From assembly GCF_014230085.1 (NCBI RefSeq), contig NZ_JACHVB010000013.1, positions 1-64,000 on the forward strand: a stretch of 64,000 bases of DNA. Reading direction: 5' to 3'. The stretch is from Ruficoccus amylovorans. GTDB taxonomy: Bacteria > Verrucomicrobiota > Verrucomicrobiia > Opitutales > Cerasicoccaceae. The translations under genes were made by a program, and so were the position numbers. Below, one piece after another: positions 15,571 through 26,604 of this stretch; position 1 is the stretch's first letter; every line of letters starts with the position of its first letter. The notes under the pieces are model-generated. The model did no database searches, was not told the origin of the DNA, and was given only the letters and a program-made list of their open reading frames with translations.

Positions 15571-15604
15571 GAAGTGGACTCACCCAACCGACACGACCAC
15601 TTAT

Positions 15605-15629
15605 CTCCGTGCCTTTGTGCCTCCGTGTG
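15605..15629 (-). repeat. Dispersed intergenic repeat, family A (copy 1)
   Basis: The plus strand reads CTCCGTGCCTTTGTGCCTCC, the reverse complement of the GAGGCACAAAGGCACGGAG motif repeated elsewhere in the window (23621, 23931, 28061, 29336, 29391 and 33073). It is intergenic and non-coding. Confidence 0.6.
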
Positions 15630-15692
15630 AGCCTCTTCATTCGACCACCCGGTGGCTTACGGGGCAACTTCCCTGCCCAGCCGATCCGTCGC

Positions 15693-17087
15693 TCAGTCAG
15701 CCGGGTCCGCTTTGGAAGCATCGTCCCCGGCCTGGCGGCGTTCTGCCTTGAGAGCCTTCCACTTTTCGAGGCGTTCGGCCAGCGCGGCCTCCGCGCCGTA
15801 GTGGCTGGGCAAATACAAAGGCAGCGGATCGACCATGTACTCCTGCCCCGAAATGTGGTCCGGGCTATCATGGGAATACATATACGCGTCACCGTGGCCG
15901 AGTTGCTTACCGACCTTGCTGTGGCTGTCGCGCAACCAGAGCGGCACGGGCTGGACGGGGCCTTCCTTGATCGCACGACGGGCGCGAAAAATCGCCTCGG
16001 TGGCGGAGTTGCTTTTCGGGCACAGCGCGAGAAAAAGCGTGCAATGGCTCAGGGTGAGCGCCGCCTCCGGCATTCCGATGAACTCGACCGCCTGGAGCGC
16101 GGCGGTGGCCAGTGGCAGGGCACGTGAATCGGCCAGCCCAATGTCCTCGGAGGCGAGGATAATAAGCCGCCGGGCGATGAAGCGCGGGTCTTCCCCACCC
16201 TCGACCATCTTGGCCAGCCAGTAGAGAGCGGCGTCGGGATCGGAGCCGCGCACGCTCTTGATAAAGGCGGAAATCGTGTCGTAGTGCTCGTCCTCGTCAG
16301 CGTCGTAGCGGATCTGCCGCTCCCGGGCGAAAACCTCCAGCTCGGCCGGGGTGATCTCGCTCCCGGTCGGCTGGCTGAGCACGAGCGTTTCCAAAGCGTT
16401 GAGCGCACGGCGCATGTCACCATCGCAGAGCCGGGCCAACCCGATGAGCACCGCGTCCCCGGCTGTGCAGCGCGTTGAGCCGAGACCGCGCTCGCCATCC
16501 TCCAACGCCCGGCGCAGGAGCGCCACGGTGGCCGACTCGGGCAGAGGCTCCAGCCGGAAAAGGTGGCTGCGCGACAGCAGCGGGTCGATGATGTAAAAGC
16601 CCGGGTTGTGCGTGGTCGCGCCGATGAGCCGGATGTTGCCCGCCTCCACGTCCGGCAGGAGGAGGTCTTGCTGTGCCTTGTTGAAGCGATGAATCTCGTC
16701 GATGAAAAGGATCGTCTCGTGCGCGCTGTCGTAGCGAGCCATGCGGAGCACGTCGCGCAGTTCGGCCACGTTGGACATGACGGCGTTGAGCCGTACACAC
16801 TTGGCCCCCGTTTCCTGCGCGATGACCTCGGCCAACGTGGTCTTGCCACAGCCGGGCGGGCCGTAGAAAAGCAGGCTCCCGAAGGTGTCGGTCTTGACCA
16901 GCTTGGGCAGCAGCGAACCTTTGCCCAGCAGGTGCTCCTGCCCCAGCACTTCGGAGAGGTCGCGCGGACGCATGCGCACCGCCAGCGGGCGGCGACGCTG
17001 CACGGCGGAGACCGGCGAACCCGGTTCGCCCTCGCCCTCACCGCAGGCGGAATTTTCAAAGAGACTGGACTGGAAATTATCGCTCAA
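15693..17087 (-). CDS. rarA: Replication-associated recombination protein A (MgsA/RarA)
   Basis: This AAA+ ATPase acts at stalled replication forks. Counting from the chosen start, the conserved RPLAVRMRPRDLSEVLGQ is at about 33-50, Walker A GPPGCGKT at 76-83 and Walker B ILFIDEIHRF at about 120-129. The sensor segment SRSHLFRLEPL and the C-terminal RarA tetramerisation region (SEDIGLADSRALPLATAAL, LPLYLPSHYG) follow. No ATG fits. TTG at 17087 gives MSDNFQSSLFEN, which resembles the family N-terminus, but no Shine-Dalgarno is obvious. The frame stays open upstream to 17252, across the start of the divergent glucosidase gene. Length would be 464 residues, normal for the family. Confidence 0.88.
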   Translation of the reverse strand: MSDNFQSSLFENSACGEGEGEPGSPVSAVQRRRPLAVRMRPRDLSEVLGQEHLLGKGSLLPKLVKTDTFGSLLFYGPPGCGKTTLAEVIAQETGAKCVRLNAVMSNVAELRDVLRMARYDSAHETILFIDEIHRFNKAQQDLLLPDVEAGNIRLIGATTHNPGFYIIDPLLSRSHLFRLEPLPESATVALLRRALEDGERGLGSTRCTAGDAVLIGLARLCDGDMRRALNALETLVLSQPTGSEITPAELEVFARERQIRYDADEDEHYDTISAFIKSVRGSDPDAALYWLAKMVEGGEDPRFIARRLIILASEDIGLADSRALPLATAALQAVEFIGMPEAALTLSHCTLFLALCPKSNSATEAIFRARRAIKEGPVQPVPLWLRDSHSKVGKQLGHGDAYMYSHDSPDHISGQEYMVDPLPLYLPSHYGAEAALAERLEKWKALKAERRQAGDDASKADPAD

Positions 17088-17265
17088 GCTGGCGTGAAAC
17101 TTTGTGCACGTATTAAAACTTTGCCAGCCAAAATTCGACCCGAACTCGCCCAAGGGCAAGCGCGAGTAAAAAACTTTCGCCTTGGCCCGCGAATTTCCCG
17201 CTGCCATGCTTTTGTCACATGCCCGCCCGGGTTTCTCTCTTTTCAAGCACACGCCTCACCCCGCC

Positions 17266-19950
<2,685 letters not shown>

Positions 19951-20032
19951 GTAACCATGTCCCTTGCATTATCACCGGAGAATTTTATGCCGATGCCCGC
20001 GATTCGTCCGGTAGGCTTTTGGCCGACTCGCT

Positions 20033-20110
20033 ATAGGCTGCGCCTATCGTAGTCATAATAGAATAGACTAGGCAGATGTCTTCCCCGGCTTGACAGCGGG
20101 AGCAAGCCGG
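20033..20110. promoter_or_regulatory. Two palindromes upstream of the peroxiredoxin gene
   Basis: ATAGGC-TGC-GCCTAT (20033-20047) and CCGGCTTG-N10-CAAGCCGG (20085-20110) lie 63-140 bases before the peroxiredoxin ATG. Peroxiredoxin genes are often under OxyR or PerR control, but neither palindrome matches those consensus sites well. The rest of the 222-base gap after the glucosidase gene shows no gene. Confidence 0.35.
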
Positions 20111-20172
20111 ATTCGATGTTGGGCTTCGGTCGGCACCAACCGCCGCCACTTCATACCAATACGCATATAGAC

Positions 20173-20799
20173 ATGTCAGTTCTAGTAGGAAAAAAAGCTC
20201 CGAACTTTAACGCCGCCGCCTGTGTCAAGGGGCAGATCGTCGAGAACTTCACCCTCGACCAGTTCCTGGGGGACAAGTACGTGGTCCTGTTCTTCTACCC
20301 GAAGGACTTCACCTTCGTGTGCCCGACCGAGCTGATTGCTTTCCAGGACGCGCTCGGCCAATTCGAGGAGCGCAACGTGCAGGTCATCGGCTGCTCGACC
20401 GACACCGAGCAGTGCCACTGGGCATGGGTCAACACCCCGCGCAAGCAGGGCGGCATCGAAGGGGTCGAGTACCCGATCGTGGCCGACACCAACAAGACCA
20501 TTTCCTCGGCCTATGACGTGCTCACCGGCGACTACGACATCGACGTGGACGGCAGCCTCGTGGCCAGCGGCGAACTTGTCGCCTACCGCGGCCTGTTCCT
20601 GATCGACAAGGAAGGCGTCGTGCGCCACCAGATCGTCAACGACCTGCCGCTGGGCCGCAGCATCGCCGAGGCCATCCGCATGGTGGACGCGCTCCAGCAC
20701 TTCGAGCAGTTCGGCGAAGTCTGCCCGATGAACTGGGAAAAGGGCAAGGAAGCCATGAACGCCACCCACGAAGGTGTGGCCGAGTACCTCAGCAAATAA
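20173..20799 (+). CDS. 2-Cys peroxiredoxin (AhpC/Prx1 type)
   Basis: This 208-residue thiol peroxidase reduces hydrogen peroxide and organic peroxides. The peroxidatic C50 lies in FYPKDFTFVCPTE and the resolving C184 in GEVCPMNW, the typical 2-Cys Prx1/AhpC pair. The family arginine is in YRGLFLID. Length is standard. The ATG at 20173 (MSVLVGKKAPNF) is the family start; the frame is open upstream. A thioredoxin reductase gene follows 95 bases later, after a terminator, so the pair forms a peroxide-detoxifying module likely bridged by a thioredoxin encoded elsewhere. Confidence 0.95.
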   Translation: MSVLVGKKAPNFNAAACVKGQIVENFTLDQFLGDKYVVLFFYPKDFTFVCPTELIAFQDALGQFEERNVQVIGCSTDTEQCHWAWVNTPRKQGGIEGVEYPIVADTNKTISSAYDVLTGDYDIDVDGSLVASGELVAYRGLFLIDKEGVVRHQIVNDLPLGRSIAEAIRMVDALQHFEQFGEVCPMNWEKGKEAMNATHEGVAEYLSK

Positions 20800-20806
20800 C
20801 CATTTA

Positions 20807-20856
20807 ACGGCCCGCCCATACGCGGCGCTAATGCCCCGCGGGGTGGGCCGTTTTTC
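20807..20856 (+). terminator. Rho-independent terminator after the peroxiredoxin gene
   Basis: AACGGCCCGCCC (20807-20818) pairs with GGGTGGGCCGTT (20842-20853), followed by a T run (20852-20856). The stem is GC-rich and begins 7 bases after the stop codon. Confidence 0.85.
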
Positions 20857-20894
20857 CTTTCCAATTCTTCCCCCAAAGCCCTTAAATTCGCATC

Positions 20895-21836
20895 ATGGAA
20901 AACGTCATCATCATCGGGACCGGCTGCGCCGGCCTGACCGCCGCCATTTACGCCGCCCGTGCCAACCTGGAGCCGCTCGTGATTGAGGGCACCCAGCCCG
21001 GCGGCCAGCTCACCACCACCTCCGAGGTGGAAAACTTTCCCGGCTTCCCCGAGGGGATCGACGGCTACACCCTGACCGATAACATCCGCAAACAAGCCGC
21101 CCGCTTTGGGGCGAAGTTTGCCAGCGACGTGATCGGGTCCGTCGAACTCAAGGGCGACGTAAAAATCCTCAAGTCCTCCGGCAAGACCTACGAGACCCGT
21201 ACGCTCATCATCGCCACTGGCGCCCGCCCGCGCCTGCTCGGCATCCCCGGCGAACAGGAGATGTACGGCGGCAAGGGCGTTACCACCTGTGCCACCTGCG
21301 ACGGTGCCTTCTACCGGGGCATGGAGGTGATCGTGGTTGGCGGTGGTGACTCGGCCTGTGAAGAGGCACTTTTCCTCACCCGTTTCGCCAGCAAGGTCAC
21401 CATCCTGCACCGCCGCGACGAGTTCCGCGCCTCCAAGATCATGGCCGATCGCACCCTCGCCCACGACAAGATCGAGGTCCGCTGGAACACGGTCCCCGAG
21501 GAAGTCCTCGCGGATGAGTCCGGCAACATGCGCGCCGTGCGCGTCAAGGACGTCAAAAGCGGCGCAGTCTCCGAGATCGAGGCCAAGGGCTTCTTTATCG
21601 CCATCGGGCACATCCCCAACACGGCATTCCTGGGCGACGAAATCCCCACCGACGAAGACGGCTACATCGTCTCCAACCACGCCAGCGGCGTGCACACCGA
21701 GATCGAGGGCGTCTATGTCGCCGGTGATTGCTCGGACCACGTTTACCGCCAGGCCATCACCGCCGCCGGGATGGGCTGCCGCGCCGCCATCTCCGCCGAG
21801 CGCTACCTGACGGACAAGTTCGGCGTCGGCGCGTAA
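20895..21836 (+). CDS. trxB: Thioredoxin-disulfide reductase
   Basis: This 313-residue FAD/NADPH enzyme reduces thioredoxin. FAD-binding [10 protein letters not shown] starts at residue 8, the redox pair C132-AT-C135 is in [10 protein letters not shown], the NADPH fold [10 protein letters not shown] is at about 149-158, and the C-terminal FAD motif [20 protein letters not shown] is present. Length is standard. The FAD motif has GTGCAG rather than the common GxGPAG. It supports the neighbouring peroxiredoxin. Confidence 0.96.
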   Translation: MENVIIIGTGCAGLTAAIYAARANLEPLVIEGTQPGGQLTTTSEVENFPGFPEGIDGYTLTDNIRKQAARFGAKFASDVIGSVELKGDVKILKSSGKTYETRTLIIATGARPRLLGIPGEQEMYGGKGVTTCATCDGAFYRGMEVIVVGGGDSACEEALFLTRFASKVTILHRRDEFRASKIMADRTLAHDKIEVRWNTVPEEVLADESGNMRAVRVKDVKSGAVSEIEAKGFFIAIGHIPNTAFLGDEIPTDEDGYIVSNHASGVHTEIEGVYVAGDCSDHVYRQAITAAGMGCRAAISAERYLTDKFGVGA

Positions 21837-21869
21837 GCGACCGGTCCCAAGTAGCTTTGAGGGTTATAC

Positions 21870-21900
21870 GAGAGGGTGTTTTTTCAAAAAACACCCTCTC
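21870..21900. terminator. Long perfect inverted repeat after trxB, likely bidirectional terminator
   Basis: GAGAGGGTGTTTTTT and AAAAAACACCCTCTC are perfect 15-base arms around a single C. The T/A run is inside the stem, as in some bidirectional terminators. It begins 34 bases after the trxB stop. Two smaller hairpins follow in the gap: GGAAC-TTC-GTTCC at 21927-21939 and GCGGC-TACGC-GCCGC near 21996-22010. Confidence 0.6.
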
Positions 21901-22043
21901 TCGCTCTCACCCAAAACGTTTGAGACGGAACTTCGTTCCTTCGCAAGAACCGTAAAGCTTCAACCCTGGAGAGAAGCGGTATGATGATGTCCAGTGCGGC
22001 TACGCGCCGCAAATTTGGTTTGTGCCAGTGACAGAGCCTGCCC

Positions 22044-22268
22044 ATGCTCGCCGCCATGTTCAACAAAATGGTCCTCGCTCTCTTCCCGGTTTGCCTGCTC
22101 GCGGGCTGCGCACAATTTGAAAAAAACGTCGAAGCCGACGAAAACGCTCCCAAGGTCCAAACCCTCGACGCCAACCAGTCGCAGCAAGTGGAAGACTGGG
22201 CTGGCAACGGCCAGATCAACGCCTACGAGGCCGAGCAGATGCAGGAGTCGATCAACGGCGGGCAATAA
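22044..22268 (+). CDS. Small lipoprotein of unknown function
   Basis: A 74-residue frame with a signal peptide and a lipobox (CLLAGC, acylated Cys at residue 22, counted from ATG 22044). The mature part is short, acidic and Gln/Asn-rich (QSQQVEDWAGNGQINAYEAEQ). The start may instead be the ATG at 22056 (MFNKMVLALFPVC). I do not recognise the mature part. It lies between trxB and queC on the same strand. Confidence 0.6.
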   Translation: MLAAMFNKMVLALFPVCLLAGCAQFEKNVEADENAPKVQTLDANQSQQVEDWAGNGQINAYEAEQMQESINGGQ

Positions 22269-22366
22269 GCTTCGCCGCGCCACAGGATCGCCCTCGCGTT
22301 TATCATCGACTCGGGGGCGATTTCCGGCACGATACGTTCTTCCCTGCTAGGAAATTCCCAGGGGCC

Positions 22367-22386
22367 GGGCGGCACGGATGCCGCCC
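22367..22386 (+). promoter_or_regulatory. Leader hairpin before queC
   Basis: GGGCGGC-ACGGAT-GCCGCCC ends 17 bases before the queC ATG. It may be a leftover terminator stem of the upstream gene or a leader control element. It has neither the pseudoknot layout nor the A-rich tail of a preQ1-I riboswitch. Confidence 0.35.
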
Positions 22387-22403
22387 GCACACTGAATTTC
22401 ACC

Positions 22404-23114
22404 ATGAATGCGATAGTAGTTTATTCCGGCGGTCTGGACTCGACCGTACTTTTATATGAGCTGTTGAAAAACGGCCACGAGGTGGCCGCGCTCTCCGTCA
22501 ACTACGGCCAGCGCCACGACAAGGAGATCACCTGCGCCGCCGCCCTCTGCCAGCTGCTCGGGATCGAGCATCGGGTGGCCGACCTGAGCGGCGTCGTCAG
22601 CCTGCTTGGCGGCTCCAGCCTGACCGATCCGGCCATCGCCGTGCCCGAGGGGCACTATGCGGAGGAGTCGATGAAGCAGACCGTCGTCCCCAACCGCAAC
22701 ATGATCCTGCTTTCCCTCGCGGCGGGCTGGGCCATTTCCCGCAAGGCCGATTGCGTCGCCTACGCCGCCCATGCCGGGGACCACGCCATCTATCCCGACT
22801 GCCGGGAAGAGTTCACCGACGCCCTGGACAAGACCATCCGCATGGCCGACTGGCACGAGGTCTTCGTCCACCGGCCCTACGTCCAGATGACCAAGGCCGG
22901 CATCGTCGCCCGGGGTGCAGAGCTGGGTGTGCCTTTTGAAAAAACCTGGTCCTGCTACCAGGGCGGCGACAAGCACTGCGGCCGCTGCGGCACCTGCATC
23001 GAGCGCCGGGAGGCCTTCCACCTGGCCGGCGTCGAAGACCCCACCCCCTACGCCGACAACGCCCCCGCCCTCGCCGACCTTATCGCTAACGACTGGAACC
23101 TGCCGCCATGCTGA
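22404..23114 (+). CDS. queC: 7-cyano-7-deazaguanine synthase
   Basis: This 236-residue enzyme turns 7-carboxy-7-deazaguanine into preQ0 with ATP and ammonia, in queuosine synthesis. The PP-loop SGGLDST is at 8-14. The zinc site is C184, C192, C195 and C198 in [15 protein letters not shown]. Length is standard. Its stop overlaps the queD start by 7 bases, so the two are translationally coupled. No queE or queF is nearby. Confidence 0.96.
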   Translation: MNAIVVYSGGLDSTVLLYELLKNGHEVAALSVNYGQRHDKEITCAAALCQLLGIEHRVADLSGVVSLLGGSSLTDPAIAVPEGHYAEESMKQTVVPNRNMILLSLAAGWAISRKADCVAYAAHAGDHAIYPDCREEFTDALDKTIRMADWHEVFVHRPYVQMTKAGIVARGAELGVPFEKTWSCYQGGDKHCGRCGTCIERREAFHLAGVEDPTPYADNAPALADLIANDWNLPPC

Positions 23115-23542
23115 CCTGCCGCAAAAGTTTTACCGACATCCCCTTCGCCCACCGCCAGCACTGCCACGACGGGCACTGCGCGCTCCTGCACGGGCACAAT
23201 TGGACGCTCCACGTGACCTTCGCCTGTTCCGCCCCCGACGCCAACGGCTTCGTGGTTGACTTCGGCAAACTCAAGTACCTGCGCGCCTGGATCGACGAAA
23301 ACCTCGACCACGCCTGCGTGCTCAACGAGGACGACCCGTTGCGCGAGCAACTCGTCAGCGGCTGCCCCGAGGCGTTCAAGGTCTATCTGGTCGCAAGCTG
23401 CTCCTGCGAAGGACTGGCCATGCACCTGCACGGTGTCTTCGACCGGCTCGTGCGGGCCGACTCCGGTGGTCGCGCCTGGGTCACGGAAGTCACCGTGGAC
23501 GAGGACTCGAAAAACTCCGCCACCTACCGCGCGGCGGATTGA
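23108..23542 (+). CDS. queD: 6-carboxytetrahydropterin synthase
   Basis: This 144-residue member of the PTPS family converts dihydroneopterin triphosphate to 6-carboxytetrahydropterin in queuosine synthesis. Zinc ligands are H15, H28 and H30 (FAHRQ and LLHGHNW), with the catalytic cysteine C24 ([10 protein letters not shown]). The ATG lies inside the end of queC, supporting a queCD operon. Slightly longer than E. coli QueD (about 121 residues), with an insertion around [17 protein letters not shown]. Confidence 0.92.
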   Translation: MLTCRKSFTDIPFAHRQHCHDGHCALLHGHNWTLHVTFACSAPDANGFVVDFGKLKYLRAWIDENLDHACVLNEDDPLREQLVSGCPEAFKVYLVASCSCEGLAMHLHGVFDRLVRADSGGRAWVTEVTVDEDSKNSATYRAAD

Positions 23543-23620
23543 GCGGGCGGAAATACCTGTGGGGGCGTTACTGCCCGGCGGGTAAACCGGTGAGTCTCGT
23601 TGAGTGCTGATGCCTTTTTT

Positions 23621-23650
23621 TCACCGCAGAGGCACAAAAGGCACAGAGGC
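23621..23650 (+). repeat. Dispersed intergenic repeat, family A (copy 2)
   Basis: It reads TCACCGCAGAGGCACAAAAG and then GCACAGAGGC. It is inverted relative to the copy at 23931, and the pair brackets most of the 482-base gap between queD and plsY. No gene is seen in that gap. Confidence 0.7.
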
Positions 23651-23756
23651 TTGTTTGTCCGCGTGCGTTGCGCATTTCAATAGCCCGTCGTAACCCCCTG
23701 ATTCAGACCGTTGTATACTGAAATGATAAAATCGGTAAGCCTCCTGTTGTGACTGT

Positions 23757-23868
23757 TTTTTTTTAACAGGAAGGACGGGAAGTGAGGAAGGCTACTCTTC
23801 CGAGCTCACTTGGCGTTCTTTCCGACCTTCCCGTTAAAACTCTCACATTATCAATGTCTCTTGGAAGC
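23757..23868. repeat. Dispersed intergenic repeat, family B (copy 2)
   Basis: Arms TTTTAACAGGAAGGACGGGA and CCGACCTTCCCGTTAAAA form an imperfect inverted repeat around about 35 bases. After them comes CACATTATCAATGTCTCTTGG, matching the end of the copy at 15468-15570. The left arm also matches the reverse complement of 33110-33152. Confidence 0.65.
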
Positions 23869-23930
23869 TGGTATAAGTGGTCTATTATACAACCCCAGGG
23901 CCATTGTGGTTGTAGCATTCCCTGAAGATA

Positions 23931-23957
23931 ATCTCTGCGTCTTTGCGTCTCTGCGGT
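23931..23957 (-). repeat. Dispersed intergenic repeat, family A (copy 3)
   Basis: The plus strand reads ATCTCTGCGTCTTTGCGTCT and then CTGCGGT, so the motif ACCGCAGAGACGCAAAGACG lies on the minus strand. It adjoins the plsY terminator and its A-run end merges with the terminator T-run. Confidence 0.65.
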
Positions 23958-23989
23958 AAAAAAAGCCCGTCCACTTCTGCGGAACGGGC
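23958..23989 (-). terminator. Rho-independent terminator after serA-plsY
   Basis: On the minus strand GCCCGT (23989-23984) and ACGGGC (23970-23965) form a stem around TCCGCAGAAGTGG, followed by seven T residues. It begins 36 bases after the plsY stop. Confidence 0.85.
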
Positions 23990-24024
23990 AATAAAAACGA
24001 GCGCGACCAAAGCAGCCGCCAACG

Positions 24025-24633
24025 CTATTTCTTCACGAAACGGTTTTCCGTGCCCTTGAGCAGGCGCTGGATATTTGAGCGGTGGCGCACAACGATGAGC
24101 ACCGCCAGCGCGACGAGGAAAACCATCAACCAGGTGTCGTGGACAAAGAACAGCCCGCAGACCGGTAGGCTAATGCCAAAGGCCAGCGAGGCCAGCGACA
24201 CATAGCGGGTGGTGTAGAAAAACACGACCCAGGCCACGATCCCCAGCCCGAGCACGATCGGCGCGAGCGCGAGCAGGCCGCCCATGGTGGTGGCCACGCC
24301 CTTTCCGCCCTTGAAGCCCAGAAACAGCGAGAAACTGTGCCCGAGAATGGCCGCGATCAGCCCGACAATGCCGAGGTGGACCGGCTCACTGGCTCCCACA
24401 AAGGGCAGCAACGGCCAACCAGCCGCCACCAGCCCCTTGAGGAAATCCAGGGCGAAACACAGGTTCCCGGCCCGCTTGCCCAGCACACGCTTGACGTTCG
24501 TCGCGCCGGGGTTGCAACTGCCCTCCCGAAGAATATCGACGCCCATGCGACGGGCGATGATCACGGCGAAGGACACCGATCCGATGAGGTAGCCGACGAG
24601 GGCCACTCCGATGATTTCGATCAGGTTGGGCAT
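24025..24633 (-). CDS. plsY: Acyl-phosphate:glycerol-3-phosphate acyltransferase
   Basis: This 202-residue inner-membrane enzyme makes lysophosphatidic acid from acyl phosphate and glycerol 3-phosphate, the first step of phospholipid synthesis. PlsY signatures are visible: GYLIGSVSFAVIIAR, REGSCNPGATNVKRVLG (the GSxNxGxTN-type motif), LDFLKG and GFKGGKGVATTMG. The ATG at 24633 is 30 bases after the serA stop, so the genes probably form an operon ended by the terminator at 23958-23989. Confidence 0.93.
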   Translation of the reverse strand: MPNLIEIIGVALVGYLIGSVSFAVIIARRMGVDILREGSCNPGATNVKRVLGKRAGNLCFALDFLKGLVAAGWPLLPFVGASEPVHLGIVGLIAAILGHSFSLFLGFKGGKGVATTMGGLLALAPIVLGLGIVAWVVFFYTTRYVSLASLAFGISLPVCGLFFVHDTWLMVFLVALAVLIVVRHRSNIQRLLKGTENRFVKK

Positions 24634-24663
24634 GGGGAGAGAACGCTGCGTATCCGGAAACAA

Positions 24664-26268
24664 CTACAACTCGATGATCCTGAACTTCAGGATCGCCTCG
24701 TGCTTGAGGATGTCGGCCTGCGCCTTTTCCGAGGGCACGCTGTCAAGCTCGAACACACTGATCGCCCAGCCTTCGCCACGGTCGCGGCTCAGGGACATAC
24801 TGGCGATGTTGACATTGTCCTTGCCCAGCTCGGTGCCGAGGAAGCCCACGATGCCAGGTACGTCCTTGTTCTTGAAAACAAGCAGAATGCCGCTGGTGGT
24901 CGCTTCGACACCGTGTCCGTCGATGCTGACGATGCGCGGATTTTGCACCTTGCCAAAGAGCGTGCCGGAAGCAGTCCGGGTCTTGCCGTCGGCGCAGAGG
25001 GCCTGCACCTCGACCAGTTCGGTGTACTCGGCCTCCTGGTTGCTCTTGACCGTCTCCAGCTCGATACCGAGTTCCTGAAGCTTCTTCGGGGCGTTAACGT
25101 CGTTAACGTGGTCGGAAATCTTACGCATGAACCCGCGCAGCACGGCCCGGTCGAGCGGGAGTGTGTCCAGCGAAGTGATCTTGCCGGTGTAGGTGATGCG
25201 GAGCTTGACCACGTTGGGCGGAGCAAGCTGCTGCACAAAGCTGCCCAAAGCCTGCCCCAGCGTGAGGTAGGGCTGGAGCACTTCGAGGCTCTTGGAGTCC
25301 ACCGAGGGCATGTTGATGGCGTTGCGGACCATCCCGCCCTGAAGGGCTTCGGCGATCTGGTGGGCGATTTCCACCCCGACGCTTTCCTGAGCTTCCTTGG
25401 TGGAGGCGCCCAGGTGCGGAGTCAGCACGAGCTTGTCGAGGCCGCGCAGTTCGCTGTCCTCAGCCAGCGGTTCGCTCTCGTAAACGTCCAGCCCGGCTGC
25501 GGCGACCTTGCCGCTCTTGATGGCCTCGGCCAGCGCCGACTCCTTGATGATGCCGCCACGGGCGACATTGAAGAGGCGCACGCCGTCCTTCATCTTGGCG
25601 AAGGCGGACTCGTCGATCATGTACTTGGTGTCGGCCGTCAGCGGCATGTGCACAGTGATGTAGTCCGACTGGCTCAGCACCTCGTCGAGCTCGACCTTCT
25701 TGATGCCCAACGCGTCGGCGCGGGACTCGGTCAGGTACGGGTCGAAAGCCAGCACCTTCATATTAAAGGCGATGGCGCGCTTGGCCACTTCGGCCCCGAT
25801 GCGGCCCAAGCCACAAACGCCGAGCGTCTTGCCGTTAAGCTCGCAACCGGAGTACAGCTTGCGGTCCCAGCGGCCCGCCTTCATGGAGGCGGCGGCCTGC
25901 GCAATCGGCCGCGTGCCGCAAAGCATGTGCGTAAAGGTCAGTTCCGCGGTGGCGATAGTGTTGCCGCCGGGCGTGTTCATGACGATGATACCGCGCTCCG
26001 TGGCGGCCTCGATGTCGATGTTGTCCACCCCGACCCCGGCACGGCCAACGACCTTGAGCTTGGGGGCCACGGCGATGATGTCCGCGGAGATCCTTGTTTC
26101 GGAGCGCACGGCGACGCCTTCGACGTCTCCGATGAGCTGCTTGACTTGTTCGGGGGACGCCTTCCAGTCTGGAATGACCTCCCAGGCCACGACGACCTCG
26201 AAGCCAGGCTGCTGTTTCAGGTATTCGATCCCGATGGACGATATTTTGTCGGCTACCAGTATTTTCAT
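24664..26268 (-). CDS. serA: D-3-phosphoglycerate dehydrogenase
   Basis: This 534-residue enzyme catalyses the first step of serine synthesis. The NAD motif GLGRIG is at 153-158; catalytic residues are R237 (NVARGGI), E266 (YESEPL) and H285 (LTPHLGAST). An allosteric substrate-binding domain (about 320-450) and a C-terminal ACT domain (about 455-530, VSIDGHGVEATTSGILLVFK region) follow, so this is the long form with likely serine feedback. The ATG at 26268 starts MKILVADKISSIG. Confidence 0.96.
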   Translation of the reverse strand: MKILVADKISSIGIEYLKQQPGFEVVVAWEVIPDWKASPEQVKQLIGDVEGVAVRSETRISADIIAVAPKLKVVGRAGVGVDNIDIEAATERGIIVMNTPGGNTIATAELTFTHMLCGTRPIAQAAASMKAGRWDRKLYSGCELNGKTLGVCGLGRIGAEVAKRAIAFNMKVLAFDPYLTESRADALGIKKVELDEVLSQSDYITVHMPLTADTKYMIDESAFAKMKDGVRLFNVARGGIIKESALAEAIKSGKVAAAGLDVYESEPLAEDSELRGLDKLVLTPHLGASTKEAQESVGVEIAHQIAEALQGGMVRNAINMPSVDSKSLEVLQPYLTLGQALGSFVQQLAPPNVVKLRITYTGKITSLDTLPLDRAVLRGFMRKISDHVNDVNAPKKLQELGIELETVKSNQEAEYTELVEVQALCADGKTRTASGTLFGKVQNPRIVSIDGHGVEATTSGILLVFKNKDVPGIVGFLGTELGKDNVNIASMSLSRDRGEGWAISVFELDSVPSEKAQADILKHEAILKFRIIEL

Positions 26269-26604
26269 GGCAAAGGGTGGGAGTTAATCGTGGCTCCCGA
26301 AAAATGCAACCCCTGAGAGGGCGCGGGCAAAAATCGCCTGTTTTCACGGCGGCCAGACGTCGAAATTCCTGCGCGGAGTGCTTTTCTGTGGCGGGATGGG
26401 CTGGCAGGATTGTACGGTTGACGACGAAAAAGCCCGGGGCGGGCGGTCCGGGGGCTTTTTACCTTTTATCCGGCCAGCGCAAAGATGTCGGCGGGAAATT
26501 TGTACCATTCAATACGATAGCCCTCGTCCACCGGGTGAAAGTTTCGCTGCCGGGACGCATTTTTCCCTTTGCAGAAGCCGCCAGAGTCCTACCCTGAAGG
26601 GTTC
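26269..26604. other. Intergenic region between serA and ffh, with one hairpin
   Basis: No convincing gene is seen between these divergent starts. A stem AAAAAGCCC (26427-26435) to GGGCTTTTT (26452-26460) has an A run before and a T run after it. It therefore reads as a terminator on either strand. Neither flanking gene ends here, so it may be a leader attenuator for serA or ffh, or the end of a small transcript. GGGAG-N10-CTCCC near 26279-26298 lies in the serA leader. Confidence 0.4.

Noticed and set aside
22269-22403. preQ1 riboswitch before queC
   Set aside because: No pseudoknot-compatible CUA/A-rich tail pattern is seen; only a simple GC hairpin.
24337-26316. Plus-strand frame of 659 codons over serA and plsY
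   Set aside because: Antisense shadow of two clear genes; His/Val/Asp/Gly-rich composition typical of such shadows.
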